Shown here one piece after another: positions 38,997 to 51,727 of a DNA stretch of 64,000 nt. Location of the stretch: assembly GCA_026261815.1 (NCBI GenBank), contig JAMPIT010000476.1, forward strand, positions 4,615,501 through 4,679,500. Direction: 5' to 3'. The notes under the pieces were generated by a model. It was not told the DNA's origin and searched no databases. It saw only the letters and a list, made by a program, of their open reading frames with translations. Within the stretch, counting starts at the first letter, position 1. Every line of letters starts with the position of its first letter. The DNA is from Monarcha castaneiventris obscurior (lineage: Eukaryota > Chordata > Aves > Passeriformes > Monarchidae). Both the position numbers and the translations under genes were made by a program.

Positions 38997-39243
38997 AGCT
39001 GGGCCAGCCCTCTGGTGGCTCCTGCCTGTTCCTGGGACTTGTCATTTGGATGCTCCTTACAAACCTGTGTCAGCATCTCCAGGATGATGTAATTTATGAG
39101 TCAGCTTTTCCTATGGAAATGTGACTGAGTTGTGGGACACTTCCTCTGCCTCTCCAGAGTCATGTGCCATGGAGTACTTGCAGCAATGCCACTGAATTGG
39201 AAAAGAGAAACAAGATACGTTTGCAAGGACTGTTTTTAGGAGA

Positions 39244-39249
39244 AATAAA
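39244..39249 (+). terminator. TADA1 polyadenylation signal
   Basis: AATAAA about 250 bp after the TADA1 stop codon, followed by GT/T-rich sequence (GTTGTTTTT and later GTGTGCTTTTGT), as expected of a cleavage site with a downstream element. Confidence 0.8.
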
Positions 39250-40972
39250 TGTGAGCATGGAAAGAGTTGTTTTTAAATAAGGTGTGCTTTTGTCTTCTTT
39301 TGTGAGCACAGAGAATCTGCCTCCTTGCCCTCCCCTCTCAGGGAGTTTCCCTCCTGAGCTCAGACTTCAGAGGCCTTGTCCAGCTTCTGTTGCAGCTGGT
39401 GGGATCCTTTTCATTAACTGGTTATGGGGTGAATTCTTGTGAAAATGAGTGATTCTTTAAGGTGACCTGAATTGTTCCTCTTTTACCAGGGGAACTTCTG
39501 ATTAGAATCTGTGAGAAAACAAGGCAAAAAGGGAATTCTCTTGCTGTTGAAGACTCCTTGGATTTGCAGCATGAACAAATCTCTCATATCACTTCCTTGT
39601 AAAAATATGCAGCTGTGTATTACTTCATTATAAAATTATGCAGGCACACCTCTCCACATGGGAGATGTGCAGATCACTGTGTAAAAGGAGGAATTCCACC
39701 TGATGGATTTCAGGTGCTCTGCTGTATTCCTTAGTCAGCTGGGGGAACAGGCTTATTATAACATGAGGATTACATTAAAGTGTCTTAATTATTACATGAC
39801 CTGGTTTTGACCTCACACATGAAGGTACCTGTTGAAGTATGACTCACTTATTGTGCCTCCAGATTAGTGGAATTGAAACAGCTTCTCGGGGAATATGAAA
39901 GGGGAAGCTCATGGTTCCACTCTGTCCTGGTTTTCCTATTTGGAATGTATTTGGATAGGAGACTTGTCATATTTCTTGTGAAGTTTTCTTCTGAAGTTTT
40001 CTTCTCTGCTGTACTCCCAGGACTGAAGAAGGTGCAGATCTGCAATGTTTCTTCCTGGTTAGTGTTCTTGTAACTTCCTTTCCTGACCCGCATGACTGTT
40101 CATGTTGGACCAGCATTGTAATAAGGGGCTGTGCAGCTGTCATTGTGTTCCTGGCTTTCCTGCATCCCCTTTGGGATGTGCTGTGGGATTAGGCAGGGCA
40201 AGAGGCAGTGTCTGGGCAGGTATTTGTGGCTCTCTTAATGAGAAGATCATTTTAGGATTATAAAGAAACTGGGAAAGGCAACAACAGAGAACTGCAGGAG
40301 GGCCTAGCAGGATGGGTGCAGTTGTAGGTAAGTCTGGCAGTGTGTGGTTAAGAGGGGAGTGGGAGACAAAAGATGGATGATTTCTTTTGGTCCTCTTCTT
40401 TCGACTACTTTGTTTTTCTGTATTTAAGGTGGTCAGAGAGAGCCTGAGCTTAAAAGCTGACCTCAGTGGCTTTTACAGGACAGTTTTTAAAAGCAGTGTT
40501 TGACCTTAGTAACTGTATGGTGGTGACAGCATCGAGCCACCTGAAAACAGACTGTGGGGTGTGGGAGGGAGATTTCCCAGATAACTGTGATGCTTCTGGT
40601 ATAAAATGTGAAAGCATTAAGTTTGTTTGCTAGAAACTCTGGGGCAGCTTGGAGGATCTCAGATCTGAAGAAAGCATCCAGCCTCTGACAGCGTCACAGG
40701 TGGGTTCTGAAACAATGCTGAGTATGGCACTAGAATCTCACTCCTGTTTGCCTGAGCTGCATTCTAAAGAGCCAAGTCATCTATTCCACACTGAAAAAGT
40801 GGGTTATTTGGTATGCCTGCTAGACGACAAAGGCTCGAACAAGGAACTCATGTCAGCTGCATTTCAGAGATCTGAAAACTGAAAGGCACACATTCTCAAA
40901 GCACTTTCCCATGAAGTGTGAGTTTTTGTGAGAAACAATGCTTTACAGGCATCTTGGGTCATGGAGCTGCAA
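39250..40972. other. Intergenic sequence downstream of TADA1
   Basis: AT-moderate single-copy-looking sequence. I recognise no exon, RNA gene or clear mobile element in it. Confidence 0.5.
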
Positions 40973-41086
40973 GGGATCACAGACAATTCTGAGTTGCAAG
41001 GGAGCCTCAAGGATAACGAGTCCATCCCTTAAGTGGGGATCACAACCGTTATAAGCACCATGCTCTAACCAACTGAGCTAAGCCCC
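40973..41086 (-). mobile_element. tRNA-Ile-derived SINE with CR1-like tail (TguSINE1-like)
   Basis: Read on the minus strand, the element starts GGGGCTTAGCTCAGTTGGTT and continues AGAGCATGGTGCTTATAACG. This covers a tRNA A box, D-loop and anticodon arm with a CTTATAA loop, resembling tRNA-Ile. It is followed by ATGGACTCGTTATCCTTGAG and a tail with AACTCAGAATTGTCTGTGAT, which resembles a CR1 3' end. The second half of the tRNA is decayed and no full cloverleaf can form, so it is a SINE and not a tRNA gene. tRNA-Ile SINEs with CR1 tails are known from passerine birds. Confidence 0.8.
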
Positions 41087-44000
41087 ATGGCTGTTGGGAG
41101 GCTGCTTTGTCCACCCCCTGCTGAAAGAAGGGCCAAGTTCAAAATTAGAGCAGGTTATTTCCAGAGATGAGACCAGAGAAGTAGTCATTTTCAGTTCAGT
41201 GTGTGACCATGTGGCCAGTAAAGGTTTTCCTTGGAGGCCTGCCCTGAGAACAGGGTGATGGTACTGACAGGTATCACTGGTAGGCTGTGACATGACATAT
41301 GTCTGTCTTCACTACAGTAGCCAGCCCTCTAAAATGAGTAACACTGCTGAACTTCAAAGCAGCACAGAAATTAGTTTGGCAGGATCTGTCTTGTGCCCCA
41401 AGATCTACCCAGAACCTTCCAGGTGTGTGGCAAGCTGAGCTTGAGCAAAACTGTTCTTGACAGATGCTACCTGATAAACTTACAGTGGAACTTCAGAGTT
41501 ATCTTGGGCAACCTGGTGTGCTTTTAGCAGCCTTCACCACTGACAGTGTGCCTCTTGCTGCAGGCCTGGAATTTGTTGTAGTCATCCCAGAAAATGGAAA
41601 GACAGAAGGGAAGGAACAAGAGATCACCTGCCTTGTCCTCAAGAGTGAGAATTGCATCTTACGCTCTTAATCCAGTAGGAACTCTGCCATGTACTTTAAA
41701 GTTGCCACTTTTGGAGTTTCTATTGCTTCTACTTCCACTTCTAGATCTGTAGTGAAAGACCACTGGCCACCTCAGGAAGAGGAGGAAAGAGTGCTCAAGA
41801 GCTTCACCGGGCTTGCTTCATGGCCTGAGTTGGGGTGAAGTTGTTCGTCTCACCACAGACATGATCAGTGTGATTTGCATCCCTGCAAGTGTAGGAGACG
41901 GAAAGAAAACCTGTTACTTTTCAGACAGTTTCAGCTGCCAGACCTGGCTTACAATCTGACCAAGCCTTTCCAGTTGCCTGCCAAGCAGGATCCCAGGGGT
42001 GTGAATGCAGCCCTCCTCAACACCCCCTAACAGCCAAACCCTCGCTCCCCAGACTGGTGAGCAAGAAAGATGGTTTTTGTTGCTGTTTCACAGCCTGTGA
42101 GCCACATCTCCAGCTCTTGCCCTGTGAATCACCTGCTGGGAGCTGTGCCCAGGAGCAGGGCTGGATGCCTGGCTGGGAGGGTGCTTGGCAGCTTGCTCTG
42201 CTCCATCCAGATCTGGTGCCCAGGTAAACACAGGAATCATCTCTGAGGAGGGCTCCCTCAGAAAGAGGATCAGCTTCAGCCTTGCCTCGCTGGGGCTGTG
42301 TTGGTTATCATTAAAAAATATTGTTTCCATTTGAATTTCTGAATGCAGTTGCCCAGTGGTGGGTTGGGTTGCTGTTAATTAAAGGCTCCCACAATCAGAT
42401 ATCTGCTTCTGTGCAATGACAGCCACTTCTGAAATGCCACTGCAATGAGAACAACGAGCAGGAGCCGGGGCTGCTTTCATCTCAGGAAGGGCTGCTGGCC
42501 TTTCCATGGAGCACCCTGTAACCTCTTTGAATCCTTTGAAGGCTTTTAAACTGTGTTTTGGACTGCGTCAGCAGGGCTCCTGCCCAAGTCCTGGCAGATG
42601 GGTGTGTTCCCCTTCTTCCCTGCTGCTCTCTCCATGTGCACAGCTGGCCAGCTCTGCATGCCAGGAGGTGATTTGGCCCTAGCTGAGCAATCTTCCCTGT
42701 GCTTTTATTTATGTCTCACAGAGATGCTCCAGCTGAATTTGGCAGAGGAGCAGCAGGTGCTTGTCTGTGCAGTGTAGTCTTTCTGTGAAATGTAGGCTTG
42801 ATTTTCAGATATTTATAGTTTGTTGGTGTATTGGTGACAGGAGCAGCTACTCTGTTTTTTCCTAGAGCAGCATAAATATTTCAGACTTCTTTTTTCCATT
42901 GAAACTTTCTCACTAAAATGCTGTTTCCCCACCACAAAAAAAGCACAAGGCAGCTCAGCCTGCTGTATTTTTGCTTCTGTCTCCAGCCTCTCCAAAATAC
43001 TCACCAGAAGTTTGTTCCAAGTTTTCAAACGTGGTTTTTAACTCTGTAATAAACAGAGTATTGAATAACTCCATAATAAATGGCTTTGGAATAATTCTTA
43101 TCCACTCTCTGCATTCCTTAAAGACTGGAAAAGGGGGAGCAAGAACCTGGCTCTGCACCTGTGCCCTGAGAGTGCCTGGTGCAGGTGCAGCCTTGCTGTT
43201 TTTCTGATGGCTGATGGCTCACACCAGAGGATGGGTGCTGAAGGGTCATTAGCAGGTTTTCTCCTTCCTTACATGGTAGAGATTAATCTCTGAATTCCAC
43301 CTGCTATGCAAAATACCTCAACTGGACTTCATGGTTTCCCCTGGAAGCTGTGAGCAGGGGGAGTGTGAGAGCTGGGCTGGACCTCCATTGCAGGCAGTAG
43401 GTGCCACAGTGTGTGGTGACCCTTATTCTGCCAGTACGTCCCCCAGGAGTGGAGGGAGGTGAGACAGAGAGGTGTCTCTGTCCCTGAGCCAGGGACACAG
43501 AGCAGAGCTTTGCCTTGGTGGCCCTTTTGGAGCTGTCGCAGGCACCGCACAGAGCCCTGGGGAGCCATCCTGGGGAACAGCAGCAGCTGCAGATGACAAC
43601 TCTTTGTGGTGCTAAAAAATGGGGGGGAAAGCCATTGGGGCAAAAAAATCAAGTATTTACTCCGCTGCCCCAAACCAGCTTGTACACACTGCTGCAGCAA
43701 GTCCAAAATCCTGTTAGAAGAGAGCCAAACCATGCGTCCTTGCCCCTGGGACAGCAGGGCCCTGTGCAGCACAGCCCAGTGTGGTGAGGCTTCCCATTTT
43801 TTTAAATTAGAGATGTTGAAAAAGCTAATATGGGAAGCAGACAGGAAGGAAGGATAGAACCTGCTCTTCAAACCCCAGGAGACATTGAGGGCAGCCTTTG
43901 CTCAGCCAGCTGGGTGCAGGGAACAGTGTGGGGTTGTGCAGCGGCTCCTGTGGTTTTCTGACCTGGTCACTTCCCCTACAAAGGACGTGAGGATGGCTGG

Positions 44001-47000
44001 GAAGCCCATCACCACTGCCAAAACAGTTCTCTTGCAATTTCCTGGAGCTGCCCAGAAAAACACAGCATGGAGGGCTTGATTTAGGTTATTCTCTCAGATG
44101 AGACACCTCGAGCCACAGGTGCAGTATCTGCCAGAGGGACATGTCAGTGCCTGTCAGGGCAGCTGCTCCTCTGACCTTCTGGCTTTGTGAGTTCCAGCTC
44201 CCCTCACCCTGCTTGGACAGTGTCATTTGAGTCTCCAGGACAACCATGAGTGGAAAAAAAAAGAGAGGCAAAGACAGAGACCCAGTAGCACACACAGAGA
44301 CACAAAAAACCACCTCAGCACAGCCCAGCTATGGCTGGTCAACAGCTGTGGGTGACAGACACCTACCGTGTTCGTGCCACTCCGAAAGTGCTGCATTTTG
44401 AAGGCTGTTGCTCAGCCTGACTGTTCTCTGCTGCGTGGGGGCTGTTACAACTCATGCCAGCTCCTGAGGACTTGGTGTGCAAGTAGTGGATGTATTTGCA
44501 GCTTTGACATTGTAGAGAGCAAATCCATGCTCTGGATCCATGGAAACTGGCCTCCTCCACATCAGTGCTCAAGGGAGGAGCTGATCCTGCACACTGCTAA
44601 TCCCATTAAAATTATACTTACGCATCCACAGCCAAAAAATAAAGGAATAAAGCAAACGAAGTCTGAAGAGCATTGTTAATACAGAGCAGCCACAGCTATT
44701 TGGAAATCATACTTTGAAATACTGGTATCGAGTCCCTCAAGATTTGAACCATCTTTGCTGTTTCTTTTTTTAGTCATTAATCAGTGGCTATAGCTAGACA
44801 GTTATGATTAAGCAATTGCACTGTGAATGTTTTAGGCTTGGCTAATCTTTTGTTTTAAGGAAAAGACAATCCCAAGATGAATGGGCTGTCTGGAGGAGAG
44901 ACACCAGCAGTGAGGCCAGCAGGACTGAGCAGTATCTTGGAGAAAGGTAAATTCTGACCACTGACCCCTGCCCCATCTTGCAGAAATGACACTAAGGCAT
45001 AAGCAGAGGAAGGTGCAGCCTCCCCAGTGCCTAAAGAGGCTCAAGTGCCCTCCCAACCTGTGGCCCCCACCTAAATCCTCACTGGCTCTTGGGAAGGTGG
45101 TGATGGACAAATGGGGCCATGTTCCCTGTGTGCCACTCTCCTGCTGGCTCAGCTGGCCACAATGGGGACAGGGAGGGAGCAGGGATGCGCCTACAGCCAG
45201 CCAGGCTGCCTGGATGGCAGTGATCAGTTCACCAGAGAGCGGGCTGGGCATACCTGTGCCCCTGCAGGAAAGGGGAGCACTGGGCACCCCGACCCAGAAC
45301 CTTACGTGCGACATCAAAGCGGCCGAGGAAGGCGCATGATGCAAATGAGCTGCACCTCAGAGCTGGTGCTTAACCACAGCGGTGCCTCTGCCTGTGCTGT
45401 GCAAATAATCTGATGGGTCCCCTTCTGCAGCTTCTTGCTCAACCTCAGAGGTGCTCGAGGTCCACACCAGGGCTTCAGTCCCACTATTGGGGCAGAAGCA
45501 TCAGGCCAGGCGTGAAGCCAGCTTTGTGGAAGCACATCCTGCGTGGTCCTGAGGTGCCAATGGAGACTGGGAGAGGAGCAGGCAGTGCACAGCTCCCATG
45601 GGCTCCTTGGCTGGCATCGTGGTGAGGACACACATCTGCTCCCCTGAGCACTTCATGGCTCCTACTTTTGCTACTGCTAGAAGGGAATAAGTGACAAATA
45701 AAAGCATGGGCCTGACTGCCTAAATATCAGATTGTTCAGGCGATGGAGGAGCATCTTGGCACTCCCAGCAGCCTCACTGCCTGGTCTCATTCCTATTCCT
45801 GTAATTGTTTTTCGTTCTGATATTAAACTTGGAGGAAACTCAAAGACCATTAGTCATGGCTTCTGCTTTCTGGGGCTTTAGTTATTTATTTATTAATGTT
45901 TTGTGAAAATGGTAACTACAGGGGAAAATGTGGTCCTTAGCCAGAGGCTGGGATGATTTTGACCATAACTGTTTTTCAGGAGAACAAGATTTCCAGTTCC
46001 TGCAGAAACACACCCCTCTCTGCTGGGTTGATATCAGTGCTTTAGGGCCAGGCACCATGTGTCCCACACCTGGGATCCCAGTGCCCTCAGGCATAAGAAT
46101 GCCCTGGGCATGGATCTGTGTCCCCTGTTGGTGTCACAGGTGAGAGGGAGGAGCTGGAGCTGCTTTTCAAACTGAAACTCAGGAGGAAGAGAAGCACTAA
46201 GGACTTTTTCCAAAGAGCAGAGCACGAAGGCATGTCTGGAGCACGTCTGAGGCGTGTCTGGAGCATGGCTGAGGCACATTTTCTCCTCTGGGAAGGATAA
46301 GAGTGCTGCCGCCTTGTGCTGCTATAGAGGAGCAGGTGCAGGCTGCCCAGCTTGTTTAGAGCCTGGAGAAGTCCAGAGGCTGGGCGAGCAGGAAGAAGTG
46401 CAGCTGCTGGCAGCCACGCAGGAAAAGGCTGTGGGCAGTGTCCATGCCTTTCAGGAGGTTCGCAGGGAGCTGGCAGTCTGGGAGGCTGCACAGAATGGGG
46501 TTCCAAAAGCCCCCTTTTGCTGCGGTGCCCAGGTGGGAGGTGGGCTCAGCCTGTCCCTCTGGAACAGTTTCTTGTCTGAGCCACAGCTGTCCTTGCTCCC
46601 AGCTGCAGTCCCAGGGCTTGTCACAGCTGGGCAGTGCCTCACAGCTGCATTGACCCAAAAAACCCAGGCACAGCTGTGGCAGCTCCACTTGGCATCACCA
46701 CCAAATGCAGAGCTGCCACTCCAGGGACCCCAATCCATTCCAGGGGACAGAGAAGTGGTGGGGAGCCGAGCCCAAGCTGGGCACACAGGGCAGCCAGGCA
46801 CAAGGGGACAGGGAAGGAACAGCCACCCCATCACCATCACTGCACAGCTGGGGAAGTACTGGGCTGCACAGCCTGAGCACGACTGCCAAGAAGCATCTGT
46901 CTGGATGCTGATGCCACGTCACATCTCCTCCCAGCCCCTATGGATGCCAAGGTATGGCCAATGTCTCCTCTCCACAGTGCACAGCTTGCTGAGTGGGCAC

Positions 47001-47563
47001 TGTGGGGCCATCACCAACTGTGCAAATGAATGCCCACAGTGCTGTGGGACCAGCCCATGGCGTGCTGCTGCGGGAGGCTCCGTGTCTGTGCTTGGGTCTT
47101 CTGGAAATCCCCTGGCACCGTGGTGGGAGGCTGGCAGAGGCTGAGGCAGGGGGATAAGGGAGATCAGGGAGGGCTGTGGCCGCCACCACATCTCGCTCCG
47201 TTGGGGAAATTCCTTGCCAGTTTAACCCTATCTTTACATCATCCTTATCTATGGTTTTCTGCTCACTTCAGGAGTAAGTTTTCTATTTAAAGCCCATCAT
47301 CTAAAGTCTAATTGCTTCCCAGGACCACCAGGCAGAAGCCCATCACCCTTCAAGCACAAAGGCTGATATCCCAGTCCCCACTGTTCCCCAGATAAGAGCT
47401 TGCCTAGGGAGGGGGTCTGGCGTCTCACTTGGCACGAGGATGCTGCTTTTCCCTTGTTGGGCTAGGTACAGTCAATTACATGTCCATGGAATAACAGAGA
47501 GGATTTGGTGGTGTCTGGGTAAACAAGATCCTTATGTGCCTCCTCCTGTAGTGTTTGTCACAG
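41087..47563. other. Intergenic sequence with no recognised gene
   Basis: Several ORFs of 60-300 codons occur but none resembles a known protein, and they overlap others on the opposite strand. The longest (46254-47144, plus, 296 codons) is discussed as a finding. A 22-bp tandem duplication lies at 46231-46274. Nothing else stands out. Confidence 0.5.
46231..46274. repeat. 22-bp tandem duplication
   Basis: Two adjacent copies: CATGTCTGGAGCACGTCTGA plus GG, then CGTGTCTGGAGCATGGCTGA plus GG. They differ at three positions. Confidence 0.85.
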
Positions 47564-48500
47564 AATCACAGAATCAGTTCAGTTGGGAAAGACTTTTGAG
47601 ACCAGCGAGTCCAAGCTCTGACCCAGAATGGCCCTGTCAACCAGACCATGGCACTGAGTGCCACATCCAGTCTTTCCTCAAACACCTCCAGGGGTGGTGA
47701 CTCCACCACCTCCCTGGGCAGCCCAGTCCAATGCCCAGTCACCCCTTCTGTGAAGAAATTTCTCCGAATGTCCAACCTGAACTTCCCCTGGTGCAGCTTA
47801 AGACAGTGTCCTCTTGTCCTATCACAAGGACAAGCCTGGGAGGAGAGGCTGATCCCCACCTGGTTAGAACCTCTGATCAAGGAGTTGTAGAGAGGGATAA
47901 GGTCATCCCTGAGCTTCCTTCAGGATTAACAACACTGATCCCTGGGGACACCCCTGGTGCCTGGGTGCCAGCTGGATGTGGCACCTTTCACCACCACTCT
48001 CTGGGCTTGTCCAGTTCTTAACTCAGCCAAGAGTGCACCTGTCCAAACCATGGGCTGCCAGCTTTTCCAGGAGAATGCTGGGGGAGACGGTGTCAAAGGC
48101 TTTGCTGAAATCCAGGTAGACAACCTCCACAGCCTTCCCTACATCCCCCAGGCAGGTCACCTGGTCATAAAAGGAGATCAGTTTGGTGAGACAGGACCTG
48201 CCTTTCCTAAGGCTGTGCTGGCTGGGTCTGATCCTGCTGTCCCCTGTGTGCTGTGTGATTGCACACAAGGTGATCTGCTCCATAACCCTGCTGAGCACCA
48301 AGGCCAGGCTGACGGGCCTGCAGTTCCCCACATCCTTCTCATGGATGGGCCTCACACTGGACAGCCTCCAGTCATTTGGGACCTTCCTGGTCATCCAGGA
48401 TTGATTGTAAATGATGAAGAGCAGCTTAGCAAGCTCTTCCTCCAGCTCCCTCATCACTCCAGAATGATACCATCCAGTCCCACTGAGCACTTGAGCTCAG
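47564..48500 (-). mobile_element. CR1 LINE, 5'-truncated with internal deletion
   Basis: On the minus strand 48490-48023 is a decayed but readable piece of CR1 ORF2 reverse transcriptase, including NCRPVSLALVLSRVMEQI, KLISFYDQVT and YLDFSKAFDTVSPSILLEKL. After a short further stretch to about 47930 the homology jumps directly to the CR1 3' end (47890-47564), finishing in TGATTCTGTGATTCTGTG. The intervening downstream RT and C-terminal part is missing, so the copy is dead. Confidence 0.92.
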
Positions 48501-48972
48501 ACTAATCTCGGTGAGTCACGGAACCACAAGAGTACAGGAGATTCACCACTGCGGGCCCCACTGAGGCTGCCCCTTGACAGGTGCTCTCACAGCCCCTGGG
48601 CAGTCCCATGTGGTGAGAAATGCTCCTCCAAAGCCTGAGGAAGCCACGATGCAAATACCAGCACGGGGAATTCCTCCTGGCCCACTCTCACAGCCCATCT
48701 CTGGAGCGCATGGTTTATGTGCAGCCCACCAGGACTTTGCTGCATGTGTGCAGAGAGCTGGAAGAGACAGTGGTGCTGCCTGGGGGGAAATGGGCTGAAA
48801 AGGGGAGACTGCAGTCAGCCAAAAGCTTCTCTGAGGGCTCTGGACCCATGAATAGGGTCCACAGCAGGCCTCATACGGCGGACGCATGACAGAGCAGTTG
48901 CCATCCCACTGCTGCCTCTCTGTGAGCTCATTTCCTGCAGTTTATCTCCTCTTGGGCAACTTGTGTGCTGTA
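48501..48972. other. Intergenic spacer between CR1 copies
   Basis: No gene, RNA or repeat is recognised in this stretch. Confidence 0.5.
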
Positions 48973-49030
48973 AATCATAGAATCATTCAGCTTGGAAAAG
49001 ACCTTTAAGAACATAAACTCCAGACATTAA
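48973..49030 (-). mobile_element. CR1 3' tail fragment
   Basis: AATCATAGAATCATTCAGCT followed by TGGAAAAGACCTTTAAGA is the reverse complement of a CR1 3' end. Only about 58 bp remain. Confidence 0.8.
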
Positions 49031-50600
49031 CTTGGCATCGTCTCAGAGAAATTTCACATCCAGTAACCCAAATGTGTTAATTTTGTGGGAACGCACAGGA
49101 AACCTGAGAAATGCAAAATTATTTCTCCTGGAGTCAGCACCAACCAGGCCCTGTGACCTGATGCTGTCTGATGGCAGATGTAAGCTGCAGAGAGCAGATG
49201 AAATGCTGCTCCCGAGGGGCCCTTAAGTCATTACTCACTGCAGAGATCTGCTGTCAGTGAGCCGGCTCCCCAAGCAGGGAACCCTAATCCTAACCCTGAC
49301 GCACCGGCTTTCCTGATGTCAGTAGTCTGAAATCCGTTTCATTAACTTTATTCCATCCATTCCTCCCATATGACCTCCTGGAGCAAATCATGCTTCATTC
49401 ACAAGGTGGTCACCAGAAGGCAAGTGAAGCTGGTAACAGGGTCCCAAGATTTATCAGCTTGTGCTGATTTTGAGCCAGGGGAAGGCGCAAGCAGCCAGCC
49501 CAGCAAGCCATCCAGCCCTGCTTCTGCCGGGGTTTCGCAACCATGGGTGATGCTTCGCGGCACTTAGCAGTCATTAAATTAGTTTAAGCTGATCACTTGC
49601 TGGATTATCTGACAGGCAGCAGATTGCCAAGAGATTTTGTGAGCCCAGGAGGCATCAGCTTGAAAAGATGACTAAAAGAAGCACAATAATCTGGACTGGT
49701 GTGGAGGAGAGGGGAGACAGGCATGGTCGGAGTGGGCTCGGCAGTGCCACACTGTCAGCTTGTGGCGAGATGGTCGGAACACAGCTCGCAGGGCTCACTC
49801 CAGTCCTTCCCCTGCCACTCTGTTTTGCTGGGGGCGTCACTGGGTTATGGCTCCAGGGAAATTTCTCCCTGCTTCCTGCATAGCAAAACTGCTTGTTGTG
49901 GAACCCAGCTTGTCATCCTCCCTCCAGCTCTCATGACACCCAGTAGAGAGACAGAGGCAAGAACTGCTCAAAAATAAGATCTGCCCAAGCAATCTGTGTT
50001 TTGAGACACCAGGTGCCTGTGGTACCAGAGAGCTGCAGCTCGGATGCTCTCGGCTCTTGGATCCTCCAAGGCAGTTCTGGCTGGGCATGGACACACAACT
50101 CCCTCAAGCTGCTTGCGTCCTTTTTGAGGCCTCAGAGCAGTGCTGGGGCTCCCAACAGGCTCTCAAGCTGACCTCAAGCAGCCCCTGCAGCCAGGGCAGG
50201 ATGGAGGACAGCACTCCAGGGACAAGGCTGTGTCCCTGCTCCACAGGCAGCGCTCCTCTCAAGGACCTGGTGTCCAGCACAGAGAAACATTCTGCCCCAG
50301 AAGCCTGTCAGCATCTAACTGATGGGGTTTCGGTTTTTCATCTTGAAAGATTTCAAAAGTCTTGAGGATGCTGGATTGCTTTGACTTTGGGAAAATCATA
50401 GCCTTAAGTAGTGCATTTTTACCCCAGATTTGACTACATTCATACTGTTTTATTAAAAGCCTACAAAGGACTCTTCATAGGAAGAAGAAAGGACACCAAC
50501 CCACAACTCCCAGCATCAACCCCCCCTGCTCAGCTTGAGGGACACTGTGCTGAGACAGCAGGGAGCAGCTGGCACCCACTGTCTTTGGGGTGTCTGTCTT
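49031..50600. other. Intergenic sequence with no recognised feature
   Basis: No exon, RNA gene or repeat is recognised. The short CCCTAATCCTAACCCTGAC near 49280 resembles two degenerate telomeric units, but is too short to mean anything. Confidence 0.5.
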
Positions 50601-50942
50601 AGAATCATATAATGGTTTGGGATGGGACCTTAAAGACCTTCCAGTTCCAGACCTTACTCCTGCTATAGTCAGGGACACCTTCCACTAGACCAGGTTCCTC
50701 CAAGCCCTGTCCAGCCTAGGATGGGGCATTCACATATCCTCTGGGCAACCTCTGCCAGTGCCTCTCCAACCTCACAGTAAAGAATTTTTTCCTAATATCT
50801 AGTCCAAATCTACTATCTTTCAGTTAGAAGCCATTCCCCCTTGTCCTTGCAAAAAGTCTCTCTCTCTTGTAGGCTCATTTCAGTTCACCCTAAAGCCTTC
50901 TCTTTTCCAGGCTGAACAATCCCAATTCTCTCAGCCTTAGGG
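50601..50942 (-). mobile_element. CR1 LINE 3' fragment
   Basis: About 340 bp match the CR1 3' region in reverse complement: AGAATCATATAATGGTTTGG at the tail end, then GACACCTTCCACTAGACCAG, CAAGCCCTGTCCAGCC, and CAGGCTGAACAATCCCAATT near the inner end. It is a different CR1 subfamily from the copy at 47564. Confidence 0.9.
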
Positions 50943-51526
50943 GAGCAGTGCTGCCCCAGGTTTGGGATGTCAGATGAAGGGGCTCCCAGGCTCCTGCCCT
51001 GCGTCTACGCCTCAAGGTACGGGGAGCTTTGCTCAGGAGTGCACATTTATGTACCTGCAACCAGAGCCAGCCAGAGACTGACAAAGCTCCTGGCCTGCAT
51101 CTGCCTCTCTGGCAGCCCACAGCCCCCTGGCTTTCATTTCAGCAGGACACATGGCTGAAGGAGAACCAGCCATCTTCATTTTAGAGGCTGGAATTTTTCC
51201 TCCACCTCTGCTTTCTCCACCCCAGGGTCTCTTTGGTGGGGTTAGGCTCTCTCTAGCTGCTGGGGTGTTTTTGCACATGGGTGTGGCTCTGGGGCAGGGA
51301 TGGTTTGTGCAGCTGGGGCTGCCCACTGTGGTGGGCTCCTGGGAGGCTGCAGACACACTCTCCACCTAAAAATTTCCAGCTGACTTGAGCAATTTCAGTT
51401 TTTCCATCCTATCTTCTGCCCAAGTCATAGCAGTATTGATGATATCGCAGGGTGGGGAGACATGACTGCACTGCTCCTAGCACTGTGTAGATGACTCTGC
51501 CACATTATCAGCTGAACTTCCCCGGG

Positions 51527-51727
51527 ATTTTTTTTTCTTTCTTTTTTTTTCTTTGTTCAGCCACTGAATACCAGAAGTCTTTTTAAAAAAAAAAACCACA
51601 AAAACAAAAACAAACAAACAAACAAACAAACAAAACCCAAAAAACAAAAAACAAAAAAAAAAAAAAAAAACAAACCCACCAAAAAAAACAAAACAAAAAA
51701 ACCCAAACCAAAAACACAACAAAAAAC
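51527..51727. repeat. T-tract followed by long A/CAAA-rich tract
   Basis: A T-rich run (51527-51557) is followed after about 25 bp by an A-rich run of about 150 bp with (CAAA)n units near 51609-51632 and long A homopolymers. The arms are complementary and could fold. It could be an expanded retroelement A-tail, but no element body is recognised next to it. Confidence 0.85.

Noticed and set aside
41038..41086. Possible functional tRNA-Ile gene
   Set aside because: Only the 5' half of the cloverleaf is recognisable and a CR1-like tail follows, so it is a SINE.
48023..48490. Possible active reverse-transcriptase gene
   Set aside because: Truncated CR1 ORF2 with no catalytic core downstream of KAFDTVS and no endonuclease; a dead LINE copy.
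49275..49300. Telomere-like CCCTAA/CCTAAC motif
   Set aside because: About two degenerate units only, which is expected by chance.
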